Shown: positions 27,109-35,070 of the stretch, piece by piece
Numbering within the stretch: position 1 is the stretch's first letter
Layout of the letters: every line of letters starts with the position of its first letter
NCBI RefSeq assembly: GCF_011040495.1
Contig: NZ_CP049040.1
Location: 1-64,000 of the forward strand
Source: Pseudohalocynthiibacter aestuariivivens
GTDB lineage: Bacteria > Pseudomonadota > Alphaproteobacteria > Rhodobacterales > Rhodobacteraceae
DNA length: 64,000 bases
Direction: 5' to 3'
Translations under genes and position numbers: made by a program
The notes under the pieces: model-generated
What the model was told of the DNA's origin: nothing
Databases searched by the model: none
What the model saw: the letters and a program-made list of their open reading frames with translations, nothing else

Positions 27109-28604
27109 GCGAACTCTCCCTGCGCGAACCAGCTCTGCGCGGGCCAGGTCGGGGCCTGTGGCGTGTGGTAGAGCCAAAGCCGTGAACCCTCCTGGGTCTC
27201 TACCCGCCAGTAGTCGCGCAGGCCCGAGCGCCAGGCCGGATCGTCGAACCACCATTCCGGCGCGATCCGCTCCGGCCCGTCCGCACGGAGCGTGGTGAAA
27301 GACATGCGCCGCCAGGTGAAGCGGGCTGGAGGATGTCCGGGCTGACCCAACCCTTTCGTGGTAACCGGCTCGGGCGGAAAGATGATGATCGGTCGATCTG
27401 GTCCACGATGTGGCGGCGGAGATTCAGCTGCGCTGTAGGCGGCCGGTGCTACTAAAAAGCTCCGCTCGGGGATTTTGCTGGCGGCAGGCAGGAGCCGCAG
27501 GACCCTGTCGAAGCCCAGCCGGTTGCCGAGCCGCGAGAAGAGATCGGCCAGCGCGTCCTCGCGGGCTATCGTTCGGGGTCCGCCGATCTGCTCGGGTGGC
27601 AAGTCCTCGGTCACATGGGCGACGAGGCGCATCGCTTCGATCCCGAACCCGGCTTCGACCTCCGATACGCCTTTTTTGAAGAGGGCCGCAATGCGCTCGG
27701 GATCGCGCATCGGCCGGGCCAGCCCGATCTCGACCTGCGCGGTTTCCCGATCGACCCGGTGCAGTTCGAGCCGCAGCCGCCGTGCGCCACGATGATGTTG
27801 GGCCAGTGTGCTGCAGAGCCGGTCGAGCAGGCGTGCAAGGCCCGACATGACATCGGCCTCGAGACCGATCGGTTCCGGCATCGTCATCCGCACCCTGAAA
27901 TACGGCGCGTCCGCCTCGGGAGAGACCGGCTCCGGTTGGAGGCCGAGGGCCTGGTCGAGCCGCAGCACGAGCCCTGGGCCGAACCGTCGCGCGAGGGGCG
28001 CGCGCGGCAGATCTATGAGGTCGCCGATCTTGTTCAATCCCATGCGAGCGAGCCCTTCCGCCACATCGCTCCCGATCCTGAGGGCTGAGACCGGCAGGCC
28101 GGAGATCCCCTCCTTCGCCGCGCCCTCTGGCAGGATGCCGCCGCCATGGCGGGCGAGCGCCTGGGCCGCGCCACGGGTTTCGGCGATGGCGCTCGAGAGC
28201 GTCAGGCCGACCCGTTCCAGCCGCGCATGAAGGTCGCTCCGCATCTCGGCCTCACCGCCGAAGAGATGCGGCACGCCGGAGATATCGGCGATAAGCCCGT
28301 CCGGGCCGTCCCGCGCCACCATCGGCGAATAGCGCCCTGCCCACCGTCTGAGGCCTGCCAGTGCGGCTGCTTCGCGTGCAAGATCGGCGGGCCGGGTGAT
28401 CAGCTCGGGGCAGATGGCGCGGGCATCGGCCGCCGCCATGCCCGGGTGCAATCCGCGCGTCTCGGCGGCCTGGTTCAGACAATGCACATGATCGGCATTC
28501 CCTGACCTGTGGATCAGGGCGAACGGTCCCTCAACGGGACGTCTCCGCAGACTCGTGTCGCTTGCCAGTCGCGGAAACCGGATGAACAGCAGCCGTCTTG
28601 CCAT
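27105..28604 (-). CDS. imuB: ImuB, inactive Y-family polymerase subunit of the mutasome
   Basis: 499 residues from MARRLLFIRFPRL. Upstream codons are in frame but belong to the imuA overlap. Y-family palm and fingers (LARMGLNKIGDLIDLPR helix-hairpin-helix) and little-finger regions are visible, but the acidic catalytic residues at the start of the palm are not in the usual place, as in other ImuB proteins, which act as a hub. A C-terminal tail (ERIAPEWWFDDP, RDYWRVETQEGSRLWLY) binds partners. Overlaps imuA by 74 nt and dnaE2 by 4 nt. Confidence 0.93.
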   Translation of the reverse strand: MARRLLFIRFPRLASDTSLRRRPVEGPFALIHRSGNADHVHCLNQAAETRGLHPGMAAADARAICPELITRPADLAREAAALAGLRRWAGRYSPMVARDGPDGLIADISGVPHLFGGEAEMRSDLHARLERVGLTLSSAIAETRGAAQALARHGGGILPEGAAKEGISGLPVSALRIGSDVAEGLARMGLNKIGDLIDLPRAPLARRFGPGLVLRLDQALGLQPEPVSPEADAPYFRVRMTMPEPIGLEADVMSGLARLLDRLCSTLAQHHRGARRLRLELHRVDRETAQVEIGLARPMRDPERIAALFKKGVSEVEAGFGIEAMRLVAHVTEDLPPEQIGGPRTIAREDALADLFSRLGNRLGFDRVLRLLPAASKIPERSFLVAPAAYSAAESPPPHRGPDRPIIIFPPEPVTTKGLGQPGHPPARFTWRRMSFTTLRADGPERIAPEWWFDDPAWRSGLRDYWRVETQEGSRLWLYHTPQAPTWPAQSWFAQGEFA

Positions 28605-29118
28605 TCCAGTGTAGAATCCAGATTCCAAGTGTTCCTCTTTTGTTCTTATTAAGGGCCCATTGATGCAGTGTCGAGTCCCGTCGTTCCGACGCAATCGGTG
28701 AGCAATGCCACCGCGTTTCGGCTGCATTGCTGCCCTGGCCTTCGCGGATCAGCATAAGTCCTGTGGTTCGACCGGCTTCGGCGGCCAGTTGCAGGCGTCG
28801 CCCGGCGATCAGGGAGAGGGGCTTTTCTGGTTCCGCAATTACCAGTCCGACACCTTCAGAGCGCAGCGCTTCCTCTGCGGCCCAGAGCAGGTCGGTCTCG
28901 CTCAAAGGGCGGATGAGATGCAGCCGCTCCCCGACGCCTTCGGGCAGACCCCGGAGCATCGGTTGGTGCGGGGCATGCTCGGGAATGATCCAGATCACAG
29001 CCTCGGTATGTCGGGCGACCTGCAGCAATGCGAAGCTGCGCCGGCCCGGGCCTTCGGCCTCATGGACCCGATGCCTGGCCAGGGCAAAGAGTTCGCTCGG
29101 AGCCGGATCAAACCGCAT
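28531..29118 (-). CDS. imuA: ImuA, RecA-like mutasome subunit
   Basis: 195 residues from MRFDPAPSE, whose ATG follows a GAGG-rich stretch and overlaps the SRAP stop by 11 nt. Typical ImuA features are VIWIIPEHAPHQP, the RLHLIRPLSETDLLWAAEEALR segment, and the C-terminal RDSTLHQWALNKNKRGTLGIW end. It is thought to modulate RecA and bring ImuB/DnaE2 to lesions. Gene order SRAP-imuA-imuB-dnaE2, with overlaps throughout, indicates one transcript. Confidence 0.9.
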   Translation of the reverse strand: MRFDPAPSELFALARHRVHEAEGPGRRSFALLQVARHTEAVIWIIPEHAPHQPMLRGLPEGVGERLHLIRPLSETDLLWAAEEALRSEGVGLVIAEPEKPLSLIAGRRLQLAAEAGRTTGLMLIREGQGSNAAETRWHCSPIASERRDSTLHQWALNKNKRGTLGIWILHWNGKTAAVHPVSATGKRHESAETSR

Positions 29119-29788
29119 CCTCGCGCACCCCCTCGGCAACGATCTCCAGCATCCCGTCCGGGAGGGGACGCTGGAGCTTCAGGGCCTCCTCGGCCGGCGC
29201 GGTCAGCCAATGCCGCCATTCCTCGGGCTGCGTGAGGATGACGGGCATGGCTTTGGGGTGGATCGGCGCCACCTCGGCATTGGGCGGGCAGGTCAGGAAA
29301 CCGAAGATCTCCGCCGTCACCTCGCCTTCCTTCAGTTTGCGTACCGAGGTCCATGTCGTTCGCAGCCCGGCGAAGAAGGCGAGCGGCCGATCCTCGTCCA
29401 AAGCGAACCAGACCGGCGAATTGCGCGGCGCACCCCGGCGCCCGTCGATTTCCGAAAAACTGGTAAAGGGCACGAGGCAACGATGTTCGACACCGAGCCA
29501 GCGCCGCCAATGGGGAGAGCCGACATTGCGGATATTGGTGACACCCTTGTCGGTACGTTTGCCTTCGAGAAACTTGGCAGGGGTCGGCATGCCCAAACGG
29601 GCCATGGCCATCTGCCATGCGGCGTTTTCGCCATACCGAATGATCGGTGCCGGATAGTCGGGCCAGATGCCAGGTTGAGGCGGCAAGTTCTCGGTGTTGT
29701 CTACAAGTTCCTCATCCCCCTCGACCATGTCGTCGAACAGGTGGCGCATCGCGTCCTGGCTCTTGGTCTGGGAATAGAGATTGCACAT
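29108..29788 (-). CDS. SOS response-associated peptidase (SRAP, YedK/HMCES family)
   Basis: 226 residues from MCNLYSQTKSQ; the invariant Cys2, which crosslinks abasic sites in single-stranded DNA after Met removal, is present, which fixes the start. Other family residues are Glu in CLVPFTSFSEIDG and His in PIHPKAMPVIL. It shields abasic sites at forks. It is the first gene of the SOS operon, with a LexA box 40 nt upstream of its start. Confidence 0.95.
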   Translation of the reverse strand: MCNLYSQTKSQDAMRHLFDDMVEGDEELVDNTENLPPQPGIWPDYPAPIIRYGENAAWQMAMARLGMPTPAKFLEGKRTDKGVTNIRNVGSPHWRRWLGVEHRCLVPFTSFSEIDGRRGAPRNSPVWFALDEDRPLAFFAGLRTTWTSVRKLKEGEVTAEIFGFLTCPPNAEVAPIHPKAMPVILTQPEEWRHWLTAPAEEALKLQRPLPDGMLEIVAEGVREDAV

Positions 29789-29827
29789 CTGCGGTACGCT
29801 CGGGAATCGGAACAGGGTTTCGATTGA

Positions 29828-29842
29828 GAACAATGCCAGAAC
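29828..29842 (-). promoter_or_regulatory. LexA (SOS) box upstream of the SRAP-imuA-imuB-dnaE2 operon
   Basis: On the coding (minus) strand the sequence is GTTC-TGGCATT-GTTC, a perfect match to the alphaproteobacterial LexA consensus GTTC-N7-GTTC. It ends 39 nt before the SRAP ATG, a suitable operator position. This directly supports DNA-damage control of the four-gene operon. Confidence 0.88.
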
Positions 29843-29970
29843 ATGCGGCTGTTGGAAAGTGCGGCGGAGTTAGCCAGCGCCAACGTCACGAGTAAGGGCG
29901 ACACAAAAGGAGGCTTACGCAATGCACCTTTCAGAGGTCTGTTCTTGGCGCAGTAAATATCAAGGTAAGA

Positions 29971-30175
29971 TCTTGGCCCCTCCTGCCCGTTGGTCAGGAC
30001 CGCGCCCTACTCGGTCGGCTGCATGCAGCCGACCTCCCCGAGCTGAAACGCCGCCTCTCCCTGCGACGTGCCGCTGGCAGTGCAGTCTCCTCCGGAGCCA
30101 GCCCGACCAGCCGTCGCATGGTCGTGGCAACGCTTCATCACGGCCATTCGGTTACGGTCGCTGGGGCGGGCGCGT
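29971..30175 (+). repeat. Dispersed ~205-bp repeat, copy B
   Basis: Partner of 11726-11930, same orientation. It begins TCTTGGCCC and ends in the shared GGTTACGGTCGCTGGGGC. It lies between the SOS operon promoter and the conjugation genes. The remaining 30176-30830 contains no gene I can support; open frames there are short and unconvincing. Confidence 0.75.
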
Positions 30176-30830
30176 GACATCAGTGATCTCGTACCTCGCA
30201 TCTCGGCCGGTGTTGGTCCTCGCTTTGCCGGACCCGCAGCTCCGCGCCGCGATCATGGGTCGCAAACGATGTCCGACGACCGCCGGATTGCATTGGCAGC
30301 AGCTGACATCAGGCAGGTGATGGTCGTGATGTGCAAATCGCAAGTTATCGGGGGCCGTAGAGGGTTCGTTCGAAATCCGGGTGAGCCGAGCACGGTGTCG
30401 ATGCTTCGACGGTCTCCATCCTGCTCTTCCAGACAACACACATCGGGTTGCCACGGAAACCAGCCGTCGTGGCACGTGAGGCAGGGTCAGCAAAGCTCTG
30501 ACTGGTCGGGATGTGGCTCGGAGCGAGAGGACAGAAATATCGCCATCACAGTCATTTCTCTCATTCGGCTGGCCCCCCAGTTTCCTTCGTGGCCACCGCA
30601 CTTCTCCGGGTGTCTGAGTTGCATGACATGCTGGTCGCAGCTGTCGTCCCGTCCACAAAGGTTTTCACCCATCTTTTTCCCCTGACCCACCAAAGAACAG
30701 GGGTGGGTCATTCCTCGCGGAGCAAAAAGACCGGCGCCTGCCCCTCTCCGCTGCGCTCCGCCTTCGGTGTGGCCGGGCCTTGGCCAGCTGCAAGGTGACC
30801 ATCATTGCAACGCAAACAAGGAGAAGAGCA

Positions 30831-31169
30831 ATGACCACGAACTGCATCAAATTCACCAGCGCCGACTTTGAGACCGCCAAGGGCGTCGGCTCCATCTCGA
30901 CCCTGACCTTCGACCTCGACATCACGGTCGAACCCGTCGCGAGCTCGAACCCGATGGCCCCCACGCACCGCGTCCTCGGCCGCTCCCCGCGCGGCAAGCT
31001 GGTCGAGTGTGGCGGCATCTGGAAGAAGCAGAACAAGGAGACCGGCGCCGACTACTACACGCTGACCATCCGCGATCACGGCTTCAACGCCAACCTCGGC
31101 AAAGCCGCGAACCAGGACGATCTGTCCCTGCAGGCCGTCATCCCCTGGGGGCCGAAAGACGCCGCCTAA
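30831..31169 (+). CDS. DUF736 family protein
   Basis: 112 residues starting at ATG 30831 after AAGGAG. It has the DUF736 pattern: an N-terminal TLTFDLDI strand, the segment SSNPMAPTHRVLGR with the near-invariant NPMAPTHR, then a WKKQNKETGADYYTL segment and a Leu/Gln/Pro-rich end. DUF736 proteins are small and common on alphaproteobacterial plasmids and integrative conjugative elements; molecular function unknown. A strong terminator follows. It marks the start of the conjugation region. Confidence 0.93.
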   Translation: MTTNCIKFTSADFETAKGVGSISTLTFDLDITVEPVASSNPMAPTHRVLGRSPRGKLVECGGIWKKQNKETGADYYTLTIRDHGFNANLGKAANQDDLSLQAVIPWGPKDAA

Positions 31170-31175
31170 GCCAGG

Positions 31176-31201
31176 AGCCAGACCGCTTCGGCGGTCTGGC
31201 T
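31176..31201 (+). terminator. Intrinsic terminator after the DUF736 gene
   Basis: A perfect 11-bp stem AGCCAGACCGC / GCGGTCTGGCT closes on a TTCG tetraloop, 6 nt after the stop codon. The following ATCTCTCGTTC is only moderately T-rich. Confidence 0.8.
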
Positions 31202-31379
31202 ATCTCTCGTTCTTGGGTGCGCCCGATGGGCGGGCCAAAAAGCCGATGTCCGAAGAACGCGGCATATTTCGGACGCTGACACCGAGGCGGATAGTCTGAC
31301 TGGATCGATCGCAGAAGCAGCTTTGATCGTTCTGTTGAGGGACAGAGTGGATCGCGCGAACCCGAGGGTGAGTCGAAAG

Positions 31380-31753
31380 TCAGCAGGGGAAAACTGGGAG
31401 CCCAGTTAGCGAGCCAAGCGCACCCCTTCCGTCGGTCGAGCAACCTGCGCCAGGGGTGTCTTTGCGAGGCGCCCAGGGGCGCCGAACTCACCCTGCGCCG
31501 CGAGGGTGCAAACTGCAGATCACCGTCATGCAACCAAGGGCAACGTCTCACGCCAATGTCACCGCCGCGCGCCTTTCCGTCGACCTGTTGGCCTTTCAGA
31601 TCGCTAGCCCGGGGTCGAGCGGTCGGCAACGCCGGGGGCAGGTTTCTGGACGGCTGCGCCTTGAGCGCTGCGGGGCATCGCTCACAACAAACCTGCCCCC
31701 GGCGTGCTCCATTTCATTCCGCCCCGTGCCGGGTGCAGCCCGCTCGACCCCGG
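31380..31753 (+). repeat. Nested inverted repeats, probable structured RNA or DNA element
   Basis: Two nested pairs. The outer arms are CCGGGGTCGAGCGG (31609-31622) and CCGCTCGACCCCGG (31740-31753). The inner arms are a perfect 17-bp ACGCCGGGGGCAGGTTT (31629-31645) and AAACCTGCCCCCGGCGT (31689-31705). Upstream at 31440-31510 are smaller hairpins such as GGCGCCCAGGGGCGCC and CACCCT...AGGGTG. No protein is supported here. The stack lies 48 nt before a small gene, so a long 5' leader, an antisense/attenuation RNA or a plasmid DNA-processing site are possible. 31202-31379 shows nothing. Confidence 0.7.
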
Positions 31754-31800
31754 TCTTTTCCACGATCCGTCCAACGACGATCAACGGAAAGGATCACACC

Positions 31801-31977
31801 ATGACACTCGAACAATCCATCGACCTCGCCGAGCTGCAAGCCGACATGGCCTTCGATGCCTACCTCGCCGCCTTCGACGAAGATGCCCATCCCGAGACCC
31901 TCGACAGCCTCGAGACCGAGGCGCTGATCGCCCGCAGCCGCTACGACGACCTGCGCTCTCAGGGACTGGGTCACTGA
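31801..31977 (+). CDS. Small acidic protein, 58 aa
   Basis: ATG 31801 lies after GGAAAGGA. The product is very acidic and helical (SIDLAELQADMAFDAYLAAF, then DSLETEALIARSRYDDL). No family recognised. A hairpin terminator follows, and the structured leader precedes. Small acidic proteins are often encoded near relaxosome genes on such elements and might be anti-restriction or regulatory, but nothing in the sequence shows which. Confidence 0.65.
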   Translation: MTLEQSIDLAELQADMAFDAYLAAFDEDAHPETLDSLETEALIARSRYDDLRSQGLGH

Positions 31978-31984
31978 CCCAGAC

Positions 31985-32014
31985 ACCCCTGCGGGTCTTT
32001 GGATCCGCAGGGGT
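31985..32014 (+). terminator. Hairpin terminator after the 58-aa gene
   Basis: A 10-bp stem ACCCCTGCGG / CCGCAGGGGT with a 10-nt loop begins 8 nt after the stop codon. No long T tract follows, so it could also act as an RNA stabiliser. Confidence 0.6.
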
Positions 32015-32502
32015 CTGACACCGTCTTTCAGAAGCTTCGTGACGCCCTCAGAGGGCGTGACCCGCGTCATCCCGCGCGGGCCATCTTCGTGTTCCTGGCA
32101 CCGATCCTTGACCGGCTCGGGCGTTCGGTTTGCGTATCGCCGCATGCGGCTCGAGCACAAGTTTCGGAAGCTTTTTCGTCCTGGTTGTCCTGCGTCGGTG
32201 AGGACGGGGCCCGCTCCATGTCGCGCTGCGACGCGCGGTCTTGACGGCTGCCAATTCCTGCAAAAATACACGACACGCAAAATATAATATTGCGCAATGT
32301 GAGTTATTGAAGTATAAGCGAAGGAGAGAAGGAAGACGTTGGCAGGATATGGCCAATGTTTGCACATTTTGTCCGAGGGGTCTGTCATGGGCGTTTCCCG
32401 CAAAGCTGAATGCTCCGCCGCGCGCGAACGCGATTGCGGGCAATCGCTGCCTCGCGCGCGTCTGCGCATGCATCCATTTCTTTGAAACGGGAGAACGCCC
32501 TA
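32015..32502 (+). other. Non-coding region upstream of relaxosome genes, candidate oriT and promoter
   Basis: No gene is supported. The palindrome CGCCCTCAGAGGGCG lies near 32043-32057, and a hairpin GTCCT...AGGAC near 32187-32206 contains TTGTCCTGCG, loosely like the TATCCTG-C nick region of RP4/Ti-type origins. An AT-rich patch, CAAAATATAATATTGCG, near 32277-32293 could hold the mob promoter. Origins of transfer usually sit directly upstream of the accessory and relaxase genes, which is the main argument. Confidence 0.4.
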
Positions 32503-33123
32503 GTGCCGAGGCCAGCGAAAAACCTGAAGCTTGAAGAGCGCATCGAAGTCGCGCGGCGCTTTGCGGCGGGCGAGGGCGCGACAGAGCTGGCGGCGGCGTT
32601 TGGCATCTCTCCGCGCCACGTGACCCGGCTCGCGAAAGAGGAGGCGGGCGAGGGCATCGCAGTGCGCGATCCGAGCGAGACGGTGGCGTTCCGGGCAAGC
32701 CGATCCGAGCTCGATGCATTCGATGCGGAGTGGCGCGCGCGGGGCTATGCCAACCGGTCGCAGGCGCTCGACGCGGTGCTGCGCGGGCGGTGCGGTTTCC
32801 TTGATGTACCCCGCGATCTGGTCGCCGAATTCTGTGCAGCATGGCGTCAGGCGAAGGATGTGAGCGACGCCGGATTGGCGCTCGCCAAGGCGGTCCATCG
32901 CGGTCGGCTGGAGGTCTCGGAGGCGGACCGCGCGGTGCTGATCGAACTGCTCGATCTTGCGCAGTCCATGAGCCGAGAGATGGGCCGGATGAAGGATGCG
33001 GCGCAGGCGCTGCGTCATCGGGAGTGGCCGCAAAAGGAAGAGGGGCAGGGGGCGGATAGCGCAGTTCTGGAGGATGGCCCGCGCACGATCGAACGTGGAT
33101 TGAGGCTTGTCAGAAATGGCTGA
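32503..33123 (+). CDS. Relaxosome accessory protein (MobC/VirC2-like)
   Basis: 206 residues from GTG 32503, 7 nt after GGGAG plus spacer; earlier codons are open but lack a ribosome site. An N-terminal HTH (EERIEVARRFAAGEGATELAAAFGISPRHVTRLAKEE, core AAAFGISPRHVTRL) is followed by a ribbon-helix-helix-like part (VAFRASRSELDAFDAEWRARGY, core FRASRSELDAF). It overlaps the relaxase start by 8 nt. Expected to bind oriT and help the relaxase load and nick. Confidence 0.75.
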   Translation: MPRPAKNLKLEERIEVARRFAAGEGATELAAAFGISPRHVTRLAKEEAGEGIAVRDPSETVAFRASRSELDAFDAEWRARGYANRSQALDAVLRGRCGFLDVPRDLVAEFCAAWRQAKDVSDAGLALAKAVHRGRLEVSEADRAVLIELLDLAQSMSREMGRMKDAAQALRHREWPQKEEGQGADSAVLEDGPRTIERGLRLVRNG

Positions 33124-35056
33124 TCCCCTCGCCCTCTACGCCTCGGTCATGGGCCGGCTCTGGGAGGATGAGCGCATCCGGGGTCAGGCCGCGGCGCGGA
33201 TCGACGCGCGGCTGGCGGGGCGTCGGCAGGGGCGGAGTTTTGCGCGCGTCGGATCCCTGTCGGCGCGCAACGCGCTGAAGGCGGCGTCGGGTCAGAGCCG
33301 GGCGGCGGTGTTCAAACGGATCCGGGCAGGTGGCTGCAAGACGCGGGCGTCTCTCGGGGCACAGCTCTCCTATATCAACGAAAAGGCGGTCTACACCTAT
33401 TCGACAATGACCAACGCGCTGACCGATGCGGCGGTGCTTTCTGAGGAGCAGAAAGAAGACATCGTCGAGGACTGGGCCGGGACCTGGCGTGGCTCGACAA
33501 AGCTCGGGTTCACCTCGCACATGCTGCTCTCCTTCCCGACCGACGTGACGGTCGACCAGGTGCGCGACATCGCCATGGACTGGACGGAGCATTTCTTTGA
33601 GAGCGGGGAATATGGCGATCAGTGGGACTATGTCCTCGCGGTTCATGACGACCGGGCGCACAAACATGCCCACATCATCCTGAACAATCGAGGCGTCGAG
33701 AAGGGCACCTGGTTCTCCTGCTGGGCCGAAGGCGTGATGTCGCCGCAGCTCATGCGGGAGAAGCAGGCCGAGATCGCGGAACGCTACGGCGTGATGCTCG
33801 ACGCAACCACCCGTCTCGAGCGCGGCATCTTCGAGAAGCCGGCCGGGATCAAGGAGATCTACCGCGCCAAGGAAGAGGCCCGCCTGCCGCGCGAGATCGT
33901 CATGACGGCCCAGGAATCCGCCATCGCGCAGGCGCAGGTGGTGGGCTTCGCCAAGGACTACAAGAACCTTGCCGACCTGCTGGACCGGATGGACCAGCGC
34001 CACATGGCGCGTGCCGTGCGCGGTATGGCGGACGGGCTTGGTTCGGGCACGCCGTGGAACTTCACCGAAGGAGAGATAGACATGAAGGACATCAAGACCG
34101 TCGGTGATGCGATCGACTATTCCGAGCGCACGATCGAGGCGCTGAGGCTCAAGGCCGAAGAACTGGATCCGGTCGAGCGTGCCGCTTTTGAAGCCAAGGC
34201 CGCGCCGATCATCGCGGATCTCTCGCAGATGGTGCCCGACCCGGACCTGCGCGCGCGGTTTGGCATGCAGCTCGAAGAACCCTATCCGCCGGGGGCGGGC
34301 AGCGAGGTGCTGATCGCCGCGCTGCAGTCCGGCAATGATGAGGGGCTGCGCGACGTGCTGGAGCGTGCCGAAGAGGCAGGCATGGACAGCGAGGAGCTGG
34401 TGGCCCGGATCGCGGCGGGCGGCACGCGAAACTACGGAATGGCACAGGATTGGGTCGAGCGGGACATGAACGCGGTGTTGGCAAAGGACGGTCTGAGCGT
34501 GGAGACCGCGAGTGACGACCAGCTCGATGTAGCGCTCGAGAAGGTCGATGGCGTCATGGACGCGCTGATGGAACGCGCCAAGGAACTGGGCGTCGAGATC
34601 GGCCGGACCCTTGCTGATGAGGAGGAGGCGACGTTGCCCCTCATCGACGAGGACGACCGGACGCCCAATCCCTACCTGCAGGACCTCGCCGACATGCTGC
34701 GGGACGGCAAGCTCACCGAGGAACAGGAAGAGACGGTCGAGCGGACCCTGCAATCCGAACTCTTCAAGGAACTGGGTGAGGAGGGCTTGGCCGAGCTTCG
34801 CCGCGGCAACTACGAGGTGCTGGATGCGGCCCTGCCGAGCAAGCTCGACCAGATCACCGTCACGCAGGAATTCCTCGAAATGACCTTTGAGGAGACCGGC
34901 GACCAGGTCTTCACCGACCGTGCCGCCGGGCTGCAGCAGGACAAGGCGACCGAGGTGGCACGACTGCGCGGGAGCCAAGAGGCGCAGGAGTTGGGGCGTG
35001 ATCTCGGTCGCGCCAGAGAACTGGATCGCGGTCTCGACGACGAGATGGAATTCTGA
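33116..35056 (+). CDS. VirD2-type relaxase / mobilisation nuclease
   Basis: 646 residues from ATG 33116. A likely nicking Tyr lies in QLSYINEKA (about residue 86). The metal-binding His cluster VHDDRAHKHAHIILNN has His at 177, 182, 184 and 186, the HxHxH signature of MOB relaxases. The long C-terminal half (~330-646) is acidic and helical, probably carrying the signal for secretion by the VirD4/T4SS channel. It cuts oriT and is piloted covalently on the transferred strand. Confidence 0.9.
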   Translation: MADPLALYASVMGRLWEDERIRGQAAARIDARLAGRRQGRSFARVGSLSARNALKAASGQSRAAVFKRIRAGGCKTRASLGAQLSYINEKAVYTYSTMTNALTDAAVLSEEQKEDIVEDWAGTWRGSTKLGFTSHMLLSFPTDVTVDQVRDIAMDWTEHFFESGEYGDQWDYVLAVHDDRAHKHAHIILNNRGVEKGTWFSCWAEGVMSPQLMREKQAEIAERYGVMLDATTRLERGIFEKPAGIKEIYRAKEEARLPREIVMTAQESAIAQAQVVGFAKDYKNLADLLDRMDQRHMARAVRGMADGLGSGTPWNFTEGEIDMKDIKTVGDAIDYSERTIEALRLKAEELDPVERAAFEAKAAPIIADLSQMVPDPDLRARFGMQLEEPYPPGAGSEVLIAALQSGNDEGLRDVLERAEEAGMDSEELVARIAAGGTRNYGMAQDWVERDMNAVLAKDGLSVETASDDQLDVALEKVDGVMDALMERAKELGVEIGRTLADEEEATLPLIDEDDRTPNPYLQDLADMLRDGKLTEEQEETVERTLQSELFKELGEEGLAELRRGNYEVLDAALPSKLDQITVTQEFLEMTFEETGDQVFTDRAAGLQQDKATEVARLRGSQEAQELGRDLGRARELDRGLDDEMEF

Positions 35057-35070
35057 GGGAGGTGACCACC

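Noticed and set aside
30253..30441. Minus-strand CCLEEQDGD segment resembling an endonuclease/exonuclease/phosphatase motif
   Set aside because: Only a few residues match, the frame does not continue on either side, and no second motif was found.
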